Assembly (NCBI GenBank): GCA_910575035.1
Contig: CAJTDL010000018.1
Coordinates: 41,115-105,114, forward strand
DNA: 64,000 nucleotides
Direction of reading: 5' to 3'
DNA from: Lachnospiraceae bacterium
Lineage (GTDB): Bacteria > Bacillota > Clostridia > Lachnospirales > Lachnospiraceae
Shown: positions 56,605 to 64,000 of the stretch, piece after piece
How positions within the stretch are numbered: the stretch's first letter is position 1
How the letters are laid out: each line of letters begins with the position of its first letter
Program-made: the position numbers and the translations under genes
Notes under the pieces: model-generated
Told to the model about the DNA's origin: nothing
What the model saw: only the letters and a program-made list of their open reading frames with translations
The model's database searches: none

Positions 56605-57639
56605 TTAGGTGTCAATGACAGTAACAGGGGGTATCCCAATACTGCTGTCATCACTGTCACCGCTGTCACCCGCCTGCCTTGCAAGGGCAATCTGCCTGCC
56701 GTCTTTTTTGCGGCTATACTGGTAGCAGATATGGTTTTCGCTTAAAAATGTGGTGCGGTATTCATTGAGCCATTTCGTAATCACCGTGGGGACGGTTTCC
56801 GTTTCCCCCATAGCGGCTAACAGCTCCGTTGCCGTGCCAGTCCATTCCTCCCTGCCCTGCTGCATGAAATCCACTAACCGAAAAAGAACGTCTGGTATCG
56901 CTTCTTTGGCAAGCTGTTCCTGCTCTTTCCGCTCCACCAACTCCCAACTGCAATCACGGAAACGGAGCGTGAACTCCTGATAGGGCGTGTCCCTGCCCGT
57001 CACATACAGCTTTGCGGCATTGGACGCACGGCTTTCCTGTTGCAGGACAAAGGTTGCGTCCGCACTCCCCGTCAACCCCGTCGTGCCAGACACTTTGTTG
57101 AACACATCGCTGTCGTTCTGCTTTCGGATGTGGTGTACGACGATGACCGCCAGAGAATGACTGTCGGCAAAGTCTTTGATAAGGGAGATATCCCCGTAAT
57201 CACTCGCATAGGCGTTGTCTTTGGATGCGGTGCGGACTTTCTGCAAGGTGTCAATGACAATGAGCCTGCTGTCGGGGTATTCTTTCAGATAATCTTCCAA
57301 CTGCACGATAAGACCGTCTGACAGCTTATCGCTTGCCACCGCAAAGTGGAGCCGCCCGCTCGCTTCGTCCGTCAAGCGGAACAGCCTGTCCTGGATGCGG
57401 CAGAAGGTGTCCTCAAGGCAGAGGTAAAGCACATCGCCCTCCCGTGTCGGCATATCCCACAAAGGGATTCCCTGCGACACGCAAAGGCAGAGTTTTAACA
57501 TGAGCCAGCTCTTGCCGATTTTCTGTGAGCCGCAGAACAGGGTTAAGCCCGTGGGTATCAGACCATCCACCACAAAGGACGGCTTTTCAAGCGGCTCATA
57601 GAGGAGCGTGTCGGCGCCCACTGTCTGAAGCTTCTGCAT
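56605..57639 (-). CDS. repA: RepA-like AAA/RecA-fold ATPase (replication helicase)
   Basis: 344 aa. Walker A in FCGSQKIGKSWLMLKL (about 37-45), Walker B in SRLIVIDTL, and VIVVHHIRK as a further RecA-fold motif, in the style of RSF1010-type hexameric RepA. The C-terminal part is a winged-helix-like domain and ends in an acidic low-complexity tail encoded by the 45 bp repeat. It probably lets the excised element replicate (inferred). Confidence 0.85.
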   Translation of the reverse strand: MQKLQTVGADTLLYEPLEKPSFVVDGLIPTGLTLFCGSQKIGKSWLMLKLCLCVSQGIPLWDMPTREGDVLYLCLEDTFCRIQDRLFRLTDEASGRLHFAVASDKLSDGLIVQLEDYLKEYPDSRLIVIDTLQKVRTASKDNAYASDYGDISLIKDFADSHSLAVIVVHHIRKQNDSDVFNKVSGTTGLTGSADATFVLQQESRASNAAKLYVTGRDTPYQEFTLRFRDCSWELVERKEQEQLAKEAIPDVLFRLVDFMQQGREEWTGTATELLAAMGETETVPTVITKWLNEYRTTFLSENHICYQYSRKKDGRQIALARQAGDSGDSDDSSIGIPPVTVIDT

Positions 57640-57790
57640 GGGATTCCTCCTTTCGGGCGGTGTCTTTGGTTTTGTTGCACATAGGCGTGACCTCCTTAAA
57701 TAGATTTACTCCCACACAAAGAAGTGAGAGTATGTAATGCCGCCAGTCCCCACGCCGATAAAAAGCGGATTCCTTTTTCGGCAGTAATCG

Positions 57791-58264
57791 TTAAGATTGG
57801 AGATACTTTCTCATTTCCGCCTTGACTTTCTCCCTTGCAACCGAAACAGACTTCTGGACAGCGGAAGCGGTGCAATGCTCCATTTCGCCGATTTGGTAAA
57901 AGTTGAAATCATACTCGTAATAGAGCAGGAAACGCCGCCTTTGTATCTCTGGCAGTCGGGCAACCGCTTTGTAAAATAGCTCATTCCGTTCTTTCTCAAT
58001 CATTCTTTCATCAAGTGTTTTAGGAACACGCAATGCACGTTTGTAAAGCGTTTCGTCCCACACCTCGTTAAACTCCCTGTGCCGCTGGTTCCATTGCTGA
58101 AGGTTTCTGTTTTTCCGCTCCATCTGTCGAAATTCAACAAATAGCTGTTCTGATACTTCCAGTTCGTGGTGTTCCCCCTGCCCGTCCTTAAAGCTGATAA
58201 AATACCTTTTGCCGCTTTCCGTGGATTCCTCCCGAAGCGTGTATGTCTTATCCCTATATGCCAT
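57791..58264 (-). CDS. Sigma-70-like protein 1
   Basis: 157 aa. C-terminal region 4-type helix-turn-helix (ARLPEIQRRRFLLYYEYDFN ... EMEHCTASAVQKSVSVAREK). The N-terminal part is not a standard region 2; the KRALRVPKTLDERMIEKE stretch resembles phage-like sigma relatives. One of three successive sigma-like genes in this element. It likely controls transcription of element genes. Confidence 0.8.
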   Translation of the reverse strand: MAYRDKTYTLREESTESGKRYFISFKDGQGEHHELEVSEQLFVEFRQMERKNRNLQQWNQRHREFNEVWDETLYKRALRVPKTLDERMIEKERNELFYKAVARLPEIQRRRFLLYYEYDFNFYQIGEMEHCTASAVQKSVSVAREKVKAEMRKYLQS

Positions 58265-58346
58265 CCTGCTTTCCTCCCGAAAAGAATTGAATGAGGGGAT
58301 TGCCCCTCACCCGATAGCCCATAGGAAAGCAGGATATATGAGACGC

Positions 58347-58772
58347 TTATAAAATTTTCCGCAGCTTCTTCCGCAGATGGTTTAACCTCGCATAAATAGC
58401 CCCTGCCGTTAAATGCACAAGCGGGGCAATCTCCTTTGTGGAATATCCCTGCATTTTCAGCAGGACGATTTGTAATGTGCGTCTGTCCACCGTGATTAAG
58501 GCAAGGTACAGATTTTCGCTCTCAATCTCGTCCAGTAAATCAGAAACAGACCTTACCTCCGCCTGCTTCTCCCTGTCCGCCATGCCCTCAAGGTATTCGC
58601 CGAAGTCGCTCGCCCATCGGTAAAACCGTCTGTTGGAATTAAAATCTGCCCTGTCATCCGTGCGGATTTGCTCAATGGTTGCTTCATCAACGCCGCACTC
58701 ACGCAGAATTTTTTCCTCGGCTTCTTTCCAGATACGCCATTTCCTGTCCTCCCGTCCGTGGTTGTATGCCAT
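58347..58772 (-). CDS. Sigma-70-like protein 2
   Basis: About 141 aa from the ATG at 58772 with GGAGG 8 nt before it. The C-terminal HTH (YLALITVDRRTLQIVLLKMQ ... STKEIAPLVHLTAGAIYARL) resembles sigma region 4 of ECF-type proteins. The N-terminus (NHGREDRKWRIWKEAEEKIL) is basic and charged. Similar gene pairs occur in many Firmicute mobilizable elements. Confidence 0.8.
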   Translation of the reverse strand: MAYNHGREDRKWRIWKEAEEKILRECGVDEATIEQIRTDDRADFNSNRRFYRWASDFGEYLEGMADREKQAEVRSVSDLLDEIESENLYLALITVDRRTLQIVLLKMQGYSTKEIAPLVHLTAGAIYARLNHLRKKLRKIL

Positions 58773-58858
58773 CCTTATTTCCTCCAATCGAATTGATTGA
58801 GAGGGCAGGAAAAAGCCCCCTCATTTTCCCAAAGGAAAAAACAAGGGGGCTGAACGCC

Positions 58859-59374
58859 TTAAATTTTGTTTTCCATTATCTTTCTCAGCTTCGCAAGGAT
58901 TTTGGCTTTGCGCTTGTTCACAACGCTCTGTGTCACGCCTAACCACAACCCGACTTCCCGCTCGGAAAGTTCTTCAAAGAAGATTGCTTGTATCAACGTC
59001 TGTTCACTGTCCGACAACAAAGGCAGGGCGGCTTTCAGCCTGTCCATCATCACCGCATGGACAACGGTTTCCGCAACATCCACCGTTTCATCAACAACGA
59101 AGTCAATCACATTTCCCTCACTGTCTGTAAATCCCTCCAATGAGAGCAGCTTGTGGTTCGTGTCCAGTTTTTTCAGATAACGCCACCGTTCTTTATCCCG
59201 ATAGAAATCCGTGTACTGTTCCCGCACAACTTCAAGCAGACAGCCCTGCACGGGGATAAACAGCTTGTCCATGTAACTCTGGTCGGCTTGCCTGCGGCGG
59301 CAGAAGTCTGTATAGGATAATTCCACATAACCGCCGCTTTCTTTGATATATACTTTTCTTGGTGCGTATCTCAC
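58859..59374 (-). CDS. Sigma-70-like protein 3
   Basis: 171 aa. Starts MRYAPRKVYIKESGGYVELS (GTG start possible), and has a C-terminal sigma region 4 (LPLLSDSEQTLIQAIFFEEL and EREVGLWLGVTQSVVNKRKA). The middle part is diverged. AGGAGG-type sequence GGGAGG lies before the start. First of three sigma-like genes read in the same direction. Confidence 0.8.
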   Translation of the reverse strand: MRYAPRKVYIKESGGYVELSYTDFCRRRQADQSYMDKLFIPVQGCLLEVVREQYTDFYRDKERWRYLKKLDTNHKLLSLEGFTDSEGNVIDFVVDETVDVAETVVHAVMMDRLKAALPLLSDSEQTLIQAIFFEELSEREVGLWLGVTQSVVNKRKAKILAKLRKIMENKI

Positions 59375-59863
59375 CGTAAGTACCTCCCATCTGAATTTTT
59401 AAAATGCTAAAATCTAGATGGGAAAGGCGGCGAACGGCAGCCAACAGCGGAAACAGCCCTGCGGCATATTGCGATAAAAAACGACAAAAGAAAAACCGCA
59501 AAGGCTCTGTGACCTCTACGGTTATGAGTGATTCTAATTCTGTTAAGTGGAGATTCTACTTCTGGTTTCATGGTGAGAAGTAGCGTTGCATGGGCAGGGA
59601 TTTTTTTAACTGGCTTCCTGCCATTCCCCGATATGCTATGTATGGATAAATTCTGCGTTGCATGAGCAGATAGATTACTGCCCGAAAAAAGAACATAAAA
59701 AAATCCCTCCAAACTTGAAAACAGGTCTGGAGAGTGTCTGTTAAGTCTTTTCGGGCATAGCAATACCGCCCACCATAACACCGTTTTTTTATATGGTGGG
59801 CGTTTGCCTTAAAACCTTATGAAATAAAATAGAGCCAATGAACTGTGATTTTATTTCACAAGT
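59375..59863. promoter_or_regulatory. 489 bp hairpin-rich gap between cargo and sigma genes
   Basis: No gene. It holds a terminator-like stem AACCG..AGAGG / CCTTTG..CGGTT followed by Ts (59491-59523, minus), a large stem GCCCGAAAA/TTTTCGGGC (59682-59758), and CCCACCAT/ATGGTGGG (59769-59800). Two near-copies of GTTGCATG(G/A)GCAG stand near 59587 and 59660. Confidence 0.5.
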
Positions 59864-59874
59864 TCATCGGCTCT
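59831..59874 (-). terminator. Terminator at the end of the cargo operon
   Basis: Minus-strand hairpin AGAGCC..TGAACT / AGTTCATTGGCTCT with inner GTGA/TCAC, followed by CTATTTTATTTC. It overlaps the end of the KTR gene. Confidence 0.8.
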
Positions 59875-60055
59875 GCGTCTTTGCGTCTGGCTCTGCGATG
59901 ACTGTCATCCTCAAATTTGTTACTTCAATCAATGTTTCCTGTCTGCACTTCGGACAATAGAGAGGATAGTTTTTTAAAATAGTGTCCTCTCTGATTTTGT
60001 TACGGGTTTTGTTTCCGCATATAGGACAATATACCCATTCTATTTTATGTAACAC
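59864..60055 (-). CDS. Cysteine-rich KTR-type zinc-ribbon protein
   Basis: 63 aa. Two CxxC pairs: VYCPICGNKTRNKIREDT and LYCPKCRQETLIEVTNL, with KTR in the first. Tail EPDAKTQSR matches the family pattern known from Firmicute mobile elements. AGGAGG lies 9 nt before the GTG at 60055. It is the last gene of the TetR-MBL-GNAT-KTR block. Function unknown. Confidence 0.85.
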   Translation of the reverse strand: MLHKIEWVYCPICGNKTRNKIREDTILKNYPLYCPKCRQETLIEVTNLRMTVIAEPDAKTQSR

Positions 60056-60069
60056 GACATATATCCTCC

Positions 60070-60597
60070 TCAAAGATTTATCAAATATACATATGCTTCC
60101 TCGTTATCAAAAGTAAAACTCCTACAATAATTTCCACCATTTTTCTCGATTGTTTTTATTGAAGCAGCATTATCCTTTTCAACTGATAACTGCAACTGTT
60201 TCAAACCGTATTTTCTCGCAACCAAACATATTTGTCTTAATATTTCAGTAGCGTACCCTTTTCTTCTTTCTGACGGTCTTACGCTATATCCACAATTACC
60301 AAAATCTTTTAGGAAATCATTTAATTGATACCTCAAATCAACAATGCCAACAATTTTATTATCTGACACCCTAACTGCAAAAAATGTATCTGTTAAAACC
60401 CAATTAGGGTCAACAGTCTCCGTACTTGCATTGGCAATGACTTTCTTAAACCATTCCTCATAAGAAGCAATCTTATCAAATAATTCACTCCCATTGATTA
60501 TCTGTTCTCCAAAATCAAAATGCTCCTGCCGATATTCAAGCGCTTTATCTTTCAATCCTAAACTTGGCTTTACAAGCCGTATTTCTTCATATGCCAT
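60070..60597 (-). CDS. GNAT-family N-acetyltransferase
   Basis: 175 aa from the second Met (GGAGG 4 nt upstream). Acetyl-CoA-binding motif YSVRPSERRKGYATEILRQI and the later ASIKTIEKNGG give the GNAT fold. Substrate unknown; some GNATs modify antibiotics and some toxins or small molecules. It is part of the cargo operon, read with the KTR gene just after it. Confidence 0.9.
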   Translation of the reverse strand: MAYEEIRLVKPSLGLKDKALEYRQEHFDFGEQIINGSELFDKIASYEEWFKKVIANASTETVDPNWVLTDTFFAVRVSDNKIVGIVDLRYQLNDFLKDFGNCGYSVRPSERRKGYATEILRQICLVARKYGLKQLQLSVEKDNAASIKTIEKNGGNYCRSFTFDNEEAYVYLINL

Positions 60598-60630
60598 CAT
60601 TCATTCCTCCACTTTATAAATTTTAATTTT

Positions 60631-61461
60631 TCAAACCATGATTTCCATACCATCATAAGCGAATAAAATATTATCAAGTTCTTTTTCAAGTTCCTTGTAA
60701 TAACCATATGATTTTCCCCATATTTCATCAATATGTGTAACTATAATCTTCTTGATTCTATAATAGTTTTTCAGTTCTATAACCTCATCCAAAGTGAATA
60801 TTTCATCTTTCAAAGGCGTATCCATAAGCTTCGTTCCATCATTTAATATTCCATCATCAGAAACCATGCTTATAATCAAAATATCTGCATCAAAATATAA
60901 GTCATTATGAGCAAAAGGTTTCGGATTGCAACAGGCATAGATAACCTTTTTTTCATGCTCTTTCAGAACATAAAAAGTGATGTTTCGGCTTGGGTTATTG
61001 TTGATTAAGTCTATATCAATATTATCTATTTTTATATGCGGTGTTTCATTAACAGAAATACAATGAAGAACGTCACCATAATATTTAAAGCAGTCACGGT
61101 TCATTTGGTTTATATCTCTAATGACCTCTGGAAGAGCATAAAAGCCAATAGGCATACTCGTTCCTTTAATAAAGTCGCAACCTATCTTTTCAACAATCCG
61201 AATACCCCTGACATGGTCTGGGTCACTATGGGAAATGGAAAGGTACTTCACTTCCGATATTCTTTGTCTGTTGCAGGCTACCGCAATATCTTCGGGTGTG
61301 TCTATCAACATTTTTATATCGTCAATATACAGGCTTGGTCCTAACCGTTCATACCTGCCGCCTTTTCGTCTGGCTTCTTCACAAATTTTACATTTACAAA
61401 ATGAACTCGGAATAATTGACATGCCGCCGCTGCCAATAATTTTCAATTTCAAATCTTTCAC
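60631..61461 (-). CDS. Metallo-beta-lactamase-fold hydrolase, PhnP/PqqB-like
   Basis: 276 aa from a GTG start (AAAGGCGGT upstream). Metal ligands: SISHSDPDHVRGIRIVEK (HxDPDH in place of HxHxDH), and IIVTHIDEIWGKSYG near the C-terminus. The Cys-rich SSFCKCKICEEARRKGG near residue 20 is like PhnP-type zinc sites. Substrate unknown, perhaps a cyclic phosphate or lactone. It is preceded by the TetR gene by 55 bp and is probably controlled by it. Confidence 0.85.
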   Translation of the reverse strand: MKDLKLKIIGSGGMSIIPSSFCKCKICEEARRKGGRYERLGPSLYIDDIKMLIDTPEDIAVACNRQRISEVKYLSISHSDPDHVRGIRIVEKIGCDFIKGTSMPIGFYALPEVIRDINQMNRDCFKYYGDVLHCISVNETPHIKIDNIDIDLINNNPSRNITFYVLKEHEKKVIYACCNPKPFAHNDLYFDADILIISMVSDDGILNDGTKLMDTPLKDEIFTLDEVIELKNYYRIKKIIVTHIDEIWGKSYGYYKELEKELDNILFAYDGMEIMV

Positions 61462-61516
61462 ACCGCCTTTCGCATGAATCGCAAGTAATCATAATGCGTT
61501 TTTATTCATTAAATAT

Positions 61517-62119
61517 TTAAGCAATATCGCTATTACTGCCGCTTTTCACTAATATTTTTCTTATTTCTTTTATTATTCTGGAAGGTGTTTCTTTATCCAT
61601 AGGCATAAGTTTACTGTACATCCTTACCCCTTGATACGAGAACACAATTAAATCAAATACCGCAGAAATATCCACTTCATTAAATTCATGCCTGTCCATC
61701 CCGTATTGTATTAACTTCTTCCATGTATTTGCTGAAATTAAATATTGTTCATATAGCGTATTGCTCTGATTTGCAATATCACGAATGCTAAAATACTCAT
61801 ATATTGCTATGCTTAATGAAGCTTGGCTGTCAAGCATTTCATTCTCATACTTGTTTAAAATTTCATCCAAAATAGTCACTGCCGAACAATTTTGTTCAAT
61901 CCTTAAATCAATCTCATTATCCTGCTCACTTGTCATATCATCAATAATCTCTTGAAAGATTTGACGTGTGCTTTCGTAATGGCAATATAGCCCGCCTCTG
62001 CTTAATTTCGCCGCATCGCAGATATCCTTCATTGTAACTTGCTTAAAGCCTTTTTCTGCAAATAAAGAACATGCACATTTCTTTATATGTTTCCTTGTTT
62101 CCTTTCCTCTTTTATTCAT
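61517..62119 (-). CDS. TetR-family transcriptional repressor
   Basis: 200 aa from the ATG at 62119. N-terminal HTH: KCACSLFAEKGFKQVTMKDI followed by CDAAKLSRGGLYCHYESTRQ. The C-terminal ligand domain is not recognised. An upstream start extends into the promoter and is rejected. It likely binds the two palindromes in its own promoter and represses the whole cargo operon until a ligand appears. Confidence 0.9.
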   Translation of the reverse strand: MNKRGKETRKHIKKCACSLFAEKGFKQVTMKDICDAAKLSRGGLYCHYESTRQIFQEIIDDMTSEQDNEIDLRIEQNCSAVTILDEILNKYENEMLDSQASLSIAIYEYFSIRDIANQSNTLYEQYLISANTWKKLIQYGMDRHEFNEVDISAVFDLIVFSYQGVRMYSKLMPMDKETPSRIIKEIRKILVKSGSNSDIA

Positions 62120-62136
62120 AAGCAACCCTACTTTCC

Positions 62137-62184
62137 GACATATGTGTCTGAAATTATTATACGACACATGTGTCTGGAAGTCAA
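62137..62184 (-). promoter_or_regulatory. Promoter with two palindromic TetR-type operators
   Basis: Minus strand TTGACT (62179-62184), 17 bp, TATAAT (62156-62161). GACACATGTGTC (62163-62174) fills the spacer and GACATATGTGTC (62137-62148) lies just downstream; their centres are 26 bp apart. Binding would block RNA polymerase. Confidence 0.85.
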
Positions 62185-62223
62185 TAAAAAGCGGCAAAGA
62201 TTTCTCTCTACCGCCATCAATGT

Positions 62224-62598
62224 CTAAATATAAATAAATTCCTCGTTCACAATCTCCCTCGCACAAGCCCTTATGTTATTGAGCTGTCCTGTCCATTCTA
62301 AGGCGTTTTCTGCCTTTATCTGTTCCGTTATGCCCTGTGCCTGTTTCATGCCCTCTATGAGCCTTTCAAAGCGTTCCTGCGCCTGCCTGTCGATGTCGGC
62401 AAGGTAAGTGTTGAGCCTGCCGCTTGTGAGAAGATTAGTGTATGTAACTTTGCGGTACTGCTTCAAATAGTCCAGATGCCGCTGTCCCCATGTGCCTATC
62501 GGCTGTTCTTCTTCGGCGGGTACAGTTAAGCACGGTATTAAATAATCTCCTTGCCGTTCGTATTTGCCGCCCAGTTCCCCAAAAATCGTCTTTGCCAT
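62224..62598 (-). CDS. tnpV: Transposon-encoded protein TnpV
   Basis: 124 aa. MAKTIFGELGGKYERQGDYL and the following LPCL-type stretch, then GTWGQRHLDYLKQYRKVTYT and LNNIRACAREIVNEEFIYI are the TnpV pattern of Tn4451-type elements. GGAGG lies 10 nt upstream of the ATG. It marks the right end of the inner element. Its exact role is unknown. Confidence 0.9.
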   Translation of the reverse strand: MAKTIFGELGGKYERQGDYLIPCLTVPAEEEQPIGTWGQRHLDYLKQYRKVTYTNLLTSGRLNTYLADIDRQAQERFERLIEGMKQAQGITEQIKAENALEWTGQLNNIRACAREIVNEEFIYI

Positions 62599-62645
62599 TG
62601 TCTGTTACCTCCACATTCTTTTTTATTTTGAATGTCCGCAAAATC

Positions 62646-62995
62646 CGTCCTACATCTGTCCACCAGAGATTAGAGATAAGAGTATAGAGAATAGAGATAA
62701 GAACTTAGATAAAAGAGAGAGTGAGAGAGAAAAAGGCACTCTCCCACGCCCTTATGGGAAATATGGGAATGTCATTCTTACGGATAGGGAACTGGAAACG
62801 CTGAAAAATGACTTTCCAGCAGATTACCTGTCCATGATAGAACATTTATCGGAATACATGGAATATTCAGGAAGAACATATAAAAACCATTTAGCCACTA
62901 TGGAATGCTGGAAAAGGGCGGACTTGAAAAAAGAACGGGAAACAGGGAGAGGGTATACTTATAATGGCAGTTTTAAGGAGGGTGACAGCTTATGA
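62646..62995 (+). pseudogene. Replisome organizer, 3' part (after the insertion)
   Basis: Continues the gene begun at 51409: CPPEIRDKSIENRDKNLDKR, a charged linker, then the C-terminal DnaD-like domain (PYGKYGNVILTDRELETLKN ... IEHLSEYMEYSGRTYKNHLA). It stops at 62995, overlapping the DnaC-like gene by 4 bp, as usual for this pair. No start codon with a ribosome site is present here. Confidence 0.85.
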
Positions 62996-63852
62996 TCGGT
63001 GCGGTTGTTGATGAAGTGTTGAAAGAAATGGAAAATGCCGCAAATGAGGGGACGAAAGCGGCTGATGTTTACATGGATACTGAAACGGGGCTTTTGATGT
63101 GCGGAAAATGCCATACAAAAAAGCAGAAAAAAATCTCATTCTTGGGGGTGGAACGAGTTGTCGGCTGTCTTTGCCAGTGTGCGGCAGAGGAAATGGAGAG
63201 GGAGCGTGAAAAACACAGGGAGGAGGAAGAACTTCTGCATATCCGTCAGATGAAAAGCGCAGGATTGCAGGACAGTACTTTCTTTGATTACACGTTTGCA
63301 AACTGTGATGAAACGCACCTTTGCGCCCAATATGCACGCCGTTATGTGGGGCATTTTGCAGAATTTCAGAAAAACGGGCAGGGGTTATTGTTCTGGGGCA
63401 ATGTGGGAACGGGCAAGACATTCCTTGCAGGCTGTATTGCCAATGCGCTCATGGAGAAGAATATCCCTGTGCTGATGACAAGTTTCCCGAAACTGTTAAA
63501 TGCACTCGGAGGGCTGTACAGCGGCGAAAAGAATGAGTATCTGAAAAGTTTGAACCAGTACAAACTTCTTATCATTGACGATTTAGGCGTGGAACGTGAC
63601 ACTTCCTATGCGCTGGAAACAGTTTATCTTGTGATTGATGAGCGCTACAAAAGCGGACAACCGTTTATCATTACAACAAACCTGTCACTGGAAGAACTGT
63701 GCAATCCGGCAGATTTGGAACATGGGCGCATCTATGACCGTATCATGGAGAGATGTGTTCCTGTTGCTTTTTCAGGGAAGAATTACCGGATAGGCAGGGG
63801 TAGGGCAAATATGGAGAATGCTTCAGGCATTTTAAAGCATGAAACAGTGTGA
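62992..63852 (+). CDS. DnaC/IstB-like helicase loader ATPase
   Basis: 286 aa AAA+ ATPase. Zinc-binding Cys residues (LLMCGKCHTKKQKK ... GCLCQCAAEE) precede the P-loop GNVGTGKTFLAGCIANAL, Walker B LLIIDDLGVERD and sensor 1 FIITTNLSLEEL. It would load the replicative helicase at the outer element's origin. It is intact, but its partner, the replisome organizer, is broken, and the operon is now cut off from its original promoter. Confidence 0.9.
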   Translation: MIGAVVDEVLKEMENAANEGTKAADVYMDTETGLLMCGKCHTKKQKKISFLGVERVVGCLCQCAAEEMEREREKHREEEELLHIRQMKSAGLQDSTFFDYTFANCDETHLCAQYARRYVGHFAEFQKNGQGLLFWGNVGTGKTFLAGCIANALMEKNIPVLMTSFPKLLNALGGLYSGEKNEYLKSLNQYKLLIIDDLGVERDTSYALETVYLVIDERYKSGQPFIITTNLSLEELCNPADLEHGRIYDRIMERCVPVAFSGKNYRIGRGRANMENASGILKHETV

Positions 63853-63920
63853 AATGCTGTACGGTTCTTGAATTTGCAATGAAAAAATGATATGACCCGA
63901 GTTTGCCACTTGGAAACACT

Positions 63921-63949
63921 AAACGGAGCCATTAATGGCTCCGTTTTTT
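63921..63949 (+). terminator. Terminator after the DnaC-like gene
   Basis: AAACGGAGCC-ATTAAT-GGCTCCGTTT followed by further Ts, 68 bp after the stop. No gene is seen between here and the end of the window. Confidence 0.9.
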
Positions 63950-64000
63950 AGAGGAAATATGCAGTTTCCCTTGTGTTTCATGGGTTTGTAGAAATTTGAG

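Larger units (their letters stand above)
56210..56671. repeat. Three copies of a 45 bp repeat around oriT
   Basis: Copies at 56210-56254 (reversed), 56531-56574 and 56627-56671 share GGGGTATCCCAA and then CGTCATCACCGTCACCGCTG with TCACCC. The third overlaps the 3' end of the repA gene. They flank the oriT and could be ParB or replication iterons, or simply a result of duplication. Confidence 0.75.
51866..62645. mobile_element. Inner Tn4451-like integrative mobilizable element
   Basis: About 10.8 kb. The ends have imperfect inverted repeats containing TTTTGCGGACA and TTCAA (left 51873-51889; right 62626-62643, reversed). It contains tnpX at one end and tnpV at the other, plus ParB, a MobV relaxase with oriT, a RepA-like ATPase, three sigma-like genes and a cargo block. 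It lies inside the replisome-organizer gene of the outer element. Exact ends are uncertain by about 20 bp. Confidence 0.85.
40780..64000. mobile_element. Outer, partly decayed integrative mobilizable element
   Basis: From about 40.8 kb the gene content changes from chromosomal to element genes: phage-type regulators, DUF3847, a MobA/MobL relaxase, a replisome organizer and a DnaC-like loader. The right end is beyond the window and no attachment site or integrase of its own is seen here. Three of its genes are damaged (XRE regulator, relaxase, replisome organizer). The left end is only approximate. Confidence 0.6.

Noticed and set aside
40780..64000. A prophage
   Set aside because: The replisome organizer and DnaC-like loader are phage-like, but no capsid, terminase or tail genes are present. 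Relaxases and Tn4451-type genes fit mobilizable elements better.

Overview
The window looks like a chromosomal segment of a gut Firmicute, most likely a Lachnospiraceae/Clostridia species. The signs are Shine-Dalgarno boxes of AGGAGG type, low-to-mid GC, a MtlR-regulated PTS operon, BspA-type leucine-rich-repeat and CHAP surface proteins, and clostridial mobilizable elements. The species cannot be named from the sequence alone. Nearly all chromosomal genes from 1 to 40.5 kb lie on the minus strand.

Region 1 (1-20.6 kb) is mostly core genome. It holds ligA (cut by the window edge), an rluF-type pseudouridine synthase, a small helical protein, a membrane-anchored SH3 protein, tRNA-Arg(CCG) and an orphan hybrid histidine kinase. 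A five-gene mannitol-type PTS operon follows (mtlA, mtlR, mtlF, a PfkB kinase and a sorbose-phosphate-reductase-like dehydrogenase instead of mtlD). Then come a Uma2 nuclease-fold protein, asd, argH, queH and an M15 peptidase.

Region 2 (20.7-38.5 kb) is a surface-protein locus: two CHAP-domain proteins, two intact BspA-like LRR proteins and one very large SLH/LRR/Ig-like protein broken by an amber codon and a frameshift. At its upstream end sits a Hin/Gin-class serine recombinase. Next to it are two inverted, hix-like crossover sites bracketing about 106 bp, 225 bp upstream of the first LRR gene. This looks like a promoter-inversion (phase-variation) switch and is my main candidate for an undescribed system.

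Region 3 (40.7-64 kb) is nested mobile DNA. An older, decaying integrative mobilizable element carries a Cro-type regulator, a frameshifted XRE regulator, an AgrA/AgrC-like two-component system, a lipoprotein plus ABC exporter/immunity-like operon, DUF3847, a truncated MobA/MobL relaxase and a replisome-organizer/DnaC pair. It was invaded by a second, intact Tn4451-like element (about 51.87-62.64 kb), which splits the replisome-organizer gene. The inner element has a large serine recombinase (TnpX type), small accessory ORFs, a PC4-like protein, ParB, a MobV relaxase with a recognisable oriT, a RepA-like ATPase, three sigma-like proteins and TnpV. Its cargo is TetR - MBL-fold hydrolase - GNAT - Cys-rich KTR protein, behind a strong promoter with two palindromic operators.

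Relics (a DUF3990 gene, an ABC permease) and homopolymer frameshifts are frequent. At least two frameshifts lie in A4 runs and might be assembly errors.
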